DNA from: Chromobotia macracanthus
Taxonomy: Eukaryota > Chordata > Actinopteri > Cypriniformes > Botiidae
NCBI GenBank assembly: GCA_036877525.1
Contig: JAZGTH010000002.1
Location: 2,278,001-2,342,000, forward strand
DNA: 64,000 nt
Direction: 5' to 3'
Each line of letters opens with the position of its first letter. Position 1 is the first letter of the stretch. The position numbers were made by a program, and so were the translations under genes. Of this stretch, positions 58,621-64,000 are shown one piece after another. The notes under the pieces were generated by a model. The model did not search any database. It saw nothing but the letters and a program-made list of their open reading frames with translations, and was not told where the DNA came from.

Positions 58621-61408
58621 CCCAAGAAATCATACATCTAAACTTATAAATCATTATTACAAGCTTACAGTTGTGATTTGGTGTAAGATAAGGTAAGAAA
58701 ACCATTTTTTTAACTTCACCAATACCTGATTTTTGTTTGTTTTTAACAAACAAAACTATGGATTGCAGCTTTAAAATGTAAATGAAAATTAAAATGTAAT
58801 GTAAGTAAATCATGAATGAATGCTGCTGTGACTTTTGATTCAGAGGCTGAGGATGGCCATTTTGGGTTGACATCATTGTAAGCCTTAGTTCACAAGGTGA
58901 ACTTCCCTGTCTATAAGGAAATATTAACTCGATATATGTTCTGTTTTTTTTTTTTTTTTGCTGTTTGCTGATAGCTCGTAATATTAGCCCGTTATTCTGC
59001 CTGTATTATTAACTCCTTTCACTAAATATATATTCAGTATTTGTGTTTTGCTTCATTGTGAGATGTTTATGCACCACATGCTGTGATATTACTTTGTCAT
59101 TTGAGAAGATTATTAATCTGCAGCGAGCAGCTATATATAGAGTATGATCATTAATGCAGTCATGCAGCATTCACATTTTAGTGACGCCTGTTGTGACAGT
59201 GTAACGAATTATCGCCCAGTGTTGTTTAATAATAGTTGTGCTACTGTTATATTCAGACTGAATACTGTTTATATTAGGAAACACTTATCTGGATGTATAT
59301 ATCAATATGTGTATTTATTTGTGTTTAATTTGTTACAGAATCACACATATGTACATTAAAATCAGAAGTGAATGCAAGAAAATCCTGAAAATCCTTTTTA
59401 TAAATTATGCTGCATTTTTGCCCCAGGTACGACCCTGGTTTTTACCAAAGAGTCTGAAGTGAGATTCTTTATAAAAGTTACAGACAGACTTTGTGTTTAT
59501 GATAATTGGTCTTGATGTCTGAATTGTATTTACTGTATCAGGAGGACATTTCAGTGCCATTGAAAACATAAGAGATGCTCTATCAACCTATACAGAAGCC
59601 TTTTCCACTTCTATCTACACCAGACAAACAAATGGCTGTATTGTACTTTTGTCAAACTTGTGCACATGTTTTTTTTTGTCACATAATATAAGTGCATAAT
59701 GTGAATGATGTGGGAATTACCGTTTTGCATGAACTCATCTCATGTGCAACATTTTTTTTTTGTTTGCATATGTAACATGTCAGTTTTAGTTTTGTACTTG
59801 AAATGTTTTTACATTTACAAAATGAGGCATATTGTTGTTTACCCAAGAGACAAGCATTCAAATCAATAACCATATATGACGTTTTGTATTCTTCTAATAA
59901 TGATATTAAAAGTTACACATTGTTTGTAAACTGTTGGAAATGCTAGCTAAGGTGAATAATTAAAGAGAAAGAATATTTGTAAACAAATTACAAAATTAGT
60001 AGGACGACATAGGAAGACGAAGGGTAGGACGACATATACAGACGACACGTTTTTGGCACTAATGGAACCCCATACATTTTTGGCACACATAGAACCCCAT
60101 AAGATGTGGCTATTGTGAGCCATAGTGCCACCAACTGGCAGAAGGAAATGTCCCTTACAAACAGTCCTCTTAAAATGTCACTTTAAACTAAGCTAAGTGA
60201 ACTTTGTTTTATAACTTTTAACTTTGTCTTTTTAAATGTTGTTTTTTAAAAATAAATTATTTTCTGTTGATTAGAGATTTTGACTTGAGTGTTTACATAG
60301 ATCATTTAATTCAGATTTGATGTTTAAATCACATTACAATCAGATTACAATGCTCCATGTAAATGCACCTAATGATAGATAAATGTAAAAAAATCTAGCC
60401 TGGATCTGTTGGCGCTATAGACCAAAAGTGTCCTCTTCTTCAAATTATACCCATGGTGCCTAACCCACATAAATTTACCTGTAAATTTTACTTATTTGTG
60501 AACCTATGGTTTGGTGATGATGCTCAGCTCCTCGCCTCCACCCTCTTCAGAGATCCAGGTTATGGTGGGACTGCAAGCCTATAAATGGTACCCTGGCCGA
60601 AGCACTGGGGGCACCGGTGGTGGAGGAGGAGGTGCTTCCTCCTGTGGGCGATGCAAAAAGAGATGGTGATGTTGGAGGTAGGTATGTGCACCACAGCTGC
60701 AGTTGCTATTTACAGCATGGCAGGATTGACTAACCAGCAATAGTGTCTATTCGCTGCACAGTCTCTCACAGGTGGAGGAGTTGCTCGAGGAGCAAAGCTG
60801 CTTCCAGAAGAAGATGGGTGTGCCCATCATCTCTAAATAACGTCAACAGACTTACAGTCTTGTTGCTCTGACTCTCATCTAGAACCTCATCTAGAACTGC
60901 CTCCACAGCCTGATAAAGATGCTGAATCTCCTTCCAAGCCTCTGTCAGTGCCAGCTGGGTCTCTATGTGATGACATTCCTCCTCAGTCCAGTCCAAAATC
61001 CTGCATTTGAGTCAGCCACAGTTGCAATTCCTCAATCTCAGAGTCTCTGCCATAGTAAATAAACAGACACAAGTCCATAAAACAAACCTACAATATTCTA
61101 GAATGGTATGAAGCTGTAAAACTGCATTGTAGCATTGCTGAAAGAAAAATCATTAGTAACTGGTTCTAAAGCCTCTCCACATTCTCTTTCAGCTGAGTGC
61201 ATAAGTGACAAATACACATTTCCTTCTGCTGTATGGGGGTGAGATGCTCAGGGGCAGATGGACAGATCCCATGACTCTCACTACAGGCTGCATACTCTGC
61301 TTGGTGTCTGGCTCAGAATTAAAGGCAAAATAAAAAAAGCCAAAATGAACACAACACGAACTGATATGGCCTAAAAAACATCGAAAAACAATTTAAAACA
61401 ATCATTCT
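58621..61408. other. Intergenic repeat-poor to repeat-rich stretch
   Basis: No host exon recognised. A poly-T run is at about 58.95 kb, short gacgacata-type tandems at 60.00-60.05 kb, and a piece of the 38-kb-type repeat at 60.05-60.15 kb (ccaccaactggcag). A minus-strand open frame at 60,766-60,996 (HIETQLALTEAWKEIQHLYQ) is compositionally protein-like, but I cannot identify it. Confidence 0.5.
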
Positions 61409-61981
61409 TGTCAGGAACCAAACAGAGATCCAAATGCGGTTAACAGTCTTTATTCAGACAGAGCGTAATTCAGCTCGTAAACAAACAGATGCAGGGCGGC
61501 TCCGGCGCAGGCGGGGAGGGAGAGAGCGGGGCAGCGGGAACCGGGAGGGTAACGGGCGGAGCAGGAGGTAGACTGGGCGGCGGGCGGGTGATGTAGCGGG
61601 CGGTCGGGTAAGGAGAGCAGGAGCGGCACTGCGGTATCCAGGGGGAGAGAGAGAGATGGAGATGAGAAAAAGGAATGCGATCTGTACCAGAAACGGGACA
61701 GGAGAAAACAACACACAGCAGACAAGGCTTGGGTCTATCACAAGACTGGACAAGCCAAGAGGTCAGGTAGCAGTATCTACCGGAAGGGTCTGACAAAGGA
61801 CGCAAAACAAAAGGGAAATATAAAGTGGAAGAAATCAATGGGCAACCGAATAATGAGGGAACAGGGAAATGAGGAAACAAGGAAACAAGGAGGGCGGGGG
61901 AGACGCGGACGCTGGAGCACGCACCCCGACAGAAAAAACAACAACAACACAGACTGGGCAGATCACACCGCGATCCTGACA
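61409..61981 (-). mobile_element. Solo LTR of a Gypsy-like retrotransposon
   Basis: 573 bp, starting TGTCAGGA and ending TCCTGACA (perfect inverted ends), flanked on both sides by CATTCT. On the minus strand an AATAAA with gactgttaaccgcatttgga lies near the 3' end, as expected of an LTR polyadenylation region. No internal retroviral-type genes are next to it. It is markedly GC-rich compared with the window; the long minus-strand frames here reflect this composition. Confidence 0.85.
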
Positions 61982-64000
61982 CATTCTGGAAAAAAGAATA
62001 CCATTTATAGAATATTTTGGCTGTTTATTTCCTGTCAAGCTCCAAAAATGTTTAAATGTTTAAGTGCACAGTTTAAGATGGTGGAGGAGAAGATTATTAG
62101 TAATGTCAGTCTGATCCTCACGCAAAGTTGTGATATAAGACTTGGAATATAGCACTTAAGCCATGAAATATTTTTGATGTTTATTTGTTCTGTTGAAAAA
62201 ATGGACCAGTAATGACTATGTCAAGCATAAAGCAGTCCCCTCAACCCCTAACTCCTCTCAGATTTTTGCTCCACTGCTGCTTAAGTGGCCGAAGCCATTT
62301 ATCTACTAGCTCCCTTCGAATATCAGTCCTCTGGGGCTGAGTGTGTCTGGCACCCTCACTACAGAGGGTCCCTCACTCCCTTGGTAACGTGTTGTTGGTG
62401 TGCCGACACAAGCCTGGGAGACCGCTGTCCAACTCCCATGACAAACACCCTCCTGTATGTCTATTGTAAGCTTTTTTTTAACAGGGCCTTATGTTTGGGC
62501 AGTGGCCCAAGAGAAGTCTTTCTGTTAACAGCAATGTGTGAGTAGGGTGTTGCATTATGCCAATGGTGATTGTGCTTTAACATGGACCATGTGGCAGCCA
62601 CTCCCCACAGCATGGCACAGCTGGTATTGGTACCCCATAGTATCAAACCAATTGCAGTGTCTAGTCGAATGGAAACATCTCTCGGTTATGTATGTAACCT
62701 CAGTTCCATGTGAAAGGGACGAGACACTGTTTCTTGTTGCCATGCCTCAGGGACACCTGTTAATATCTCTTTCAAATAAAGAAGTTTATGACACGCTCTA
62801 CAGGTGCCCTAATATACACACAGGTGTACCTGATGTGCATCAAGCACTGCCATGGGCCAATTAAACTGGTGTGATTAGACATGAGATTCAGACATCGGTC
62901 ACACCGAATGCATTCCCCGTAGCATCAAACCAGTTGCAGTGTCTCGTTTTCTTTCTTAGGCAACCAAGGTTACTTACGCAGAGACATTTTTGAGATGTGA
63001 GAGTGAAAAGGGCCAGGGGCTCCCTTTGAGCCCTAATAAAACATAGTCAAGTGTGACTTGATCATAATGTTTCCTTATTTAGCTGGAACTGACTATTGTT
63101 TGGAAAGAGATTGTTTGGAGACATGTTTCAAATATTAATTTTCCAACAAACACTTATGAATAGGCACAATTTAATTTTATTATATGTTGGGTCAGGTTAA
63201 TTGTAGTACAGACCAATAAAAGATTATATTTTTGTTACAGTTTTGATCAATAATAAAAAAAAGTATGTGTGTTATTTGAGAAAAATGAACCAACTGTTAT
63301 GGAACATAGTCTGTTTATTTAATGGTTGACTTTAGTTTGTTTAATGGTTCATCACTGATACTATGAATAAAAGATTGGCTTCATAACTGGTGAAGTCTTG
63401 TTTTTCCTCAGACTTGGTCTGTTGACACTTGGACTTTAATTAAAAATACATTCTTGTTGTAATTAATTTCATAACTTGTCATACTTTAATATTTGGTGCT
63501 TATCTACTTGTAAACGTATATTAACGACACAATACTCTTCATTCTGGTTTGACACAATGGATCTGCATTTAGTCAGATTAAGGCCCAATAAATCTTGACA
63601 TTTCATCAAAACCTCAAGGACATGTAACACTGAGTCAATGGCACACTTCTACCACTACCATTAAGCACACACTGGGTTTCTTAGATGTTAAGATGCCCCT
63701 ATTTGTAAAAATGTTTAATCTGCAGTGTAGGTTTATTCTAACTTGAAATTGACCCCAGTGATGTTGTTTTTCCATTGACGTGTTTAATAATTTTTCTGTG
63801 TTTTAGTTTTCATTATATGTAAAGCTATGCAACATGGTAAAAATACGCTATATAAATAAAACTGAATTGAATTAATTTACACTACTTTCCGAAACAATAT
63901 ATGAAAGATGACATGTTAGGACAAGGATAGGTTGAGATGTATTGGTTCCTTTCACTGATATTAGCTGGTGGGCCTTTACCTTGCAAACGGCAGTTTAGCG
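61982..64000. other. Terminal region with DIRS-type ends and a LINE tail
   Basis: 62.3-62.96 kb is DIRS-end sequence. 63,845-63,880 (gctatataaataaaactgaa, ttgaatt) is a plus-strand LINE 3' tail. 63.0-63.8 kb is AT-rich with nothing recognised. Confidence 0.55.
62580..62965. mobile_element. DIRS-type terminal repeat fragment
   Basis: taccccatagtatcaaacca with ttgcagtgtct at 62.63 kb recurs as ttccccgtagcatcaaacca with ttgcagtgtct at 62.91 kb. Between them are acatctctcggttatgtatg and gtgaaagggacgagacactg, wording typical of fish DIRS termini. Confidence 0.6.

Noticed and set aside
61409..61981. CpG-island promoter
   Set aside because: The block is explained entirely by the LTR with target duplication.
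61454..61982. Long minus-strand open frames up to 170 codons
   Set aside because: They fall inside the GC-rich solo LTR and are rich in Pro/Ser/Arg from composition; no domain is recognisable.

Overview
The window is vertebrate nuclear DNA from a ray-finned fish, probably a cyprinid or close otophysan relative. The evidence is AT-rich sequence, split genes with GT-AG introns, and dense fish-type mobile DNA: Tc1-like transposons with long terminal inverted repeats, L2/CR1-like LINEs, tRNA-derived SINEs, hAT-like and PIF-like MITEs, and a DIRS-type element. There are no bacterial-style operons. All recognised host genes lie on the plus strand.

Layout. (1) About 5.0-32.7 kb: ten coding exons of prickle3 (planar cell polarity; PET domain, three LIM domains, C-terminal CaaX box). 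Exon phases join into one open frame of 760 codons plus stop; the 5' exon with the start codon was not found. The introns hold MITEs, SINEs, an L2 tail and a deleted Tc1 element. (2) 35.98-37.26 kb: a single-exon FAM110-family gene, most like fam110a, 426 aa. (3) 41.5-44.5 kb: four relic exons of an MFSD2-family transporter (mfsd2b-like) with frameshifts, an in-frame deletion and stops, hence a pseudogene. (4) 45.74-47.39 kb: an apparently intact four-coding-exon fkbp1a (108 aa), with a palindromic RFX-type X-box about 150 bp upstream of its ATG and a likely 3'-UTR intron. (5) About 48.8-64 kb: repeat-rich and without a recognised host gene. It holds two Tc1-like transposons (one 1,538 bp with intact ends), a PIF/Harbinger remnant, a DIRS-type element on the minus strand split by an L2-like LINE that itself carries a SINE, and a solo LTR with a 6-bp target duplication.

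The host genes do not form a pathway. Prickle3 acts in cell polarity at membranes, FAM110 proteins are linked to centrosomes and microtubules, FKBP1A is a prolyl isomerase that regulates ryanodine receptors and type I TGF-beta receptors, and MFSD2B is a lysolipid/sphingosine-1-phosphate exporter. The conserved neighbourhood is of evolutionary interest: FAM110A and FKBP1A share human 20p13, whereas MFSD2B sits beside FKBP1B on human 2p23. The dead mfsd2-like copy beside fkbp1a therefore looks like a leftover of a duplicated block. No wholly new system was found. The strongest leads are the mfsd2 relic, the X-box, the three-level transposon nest and two perfect long hairpins.
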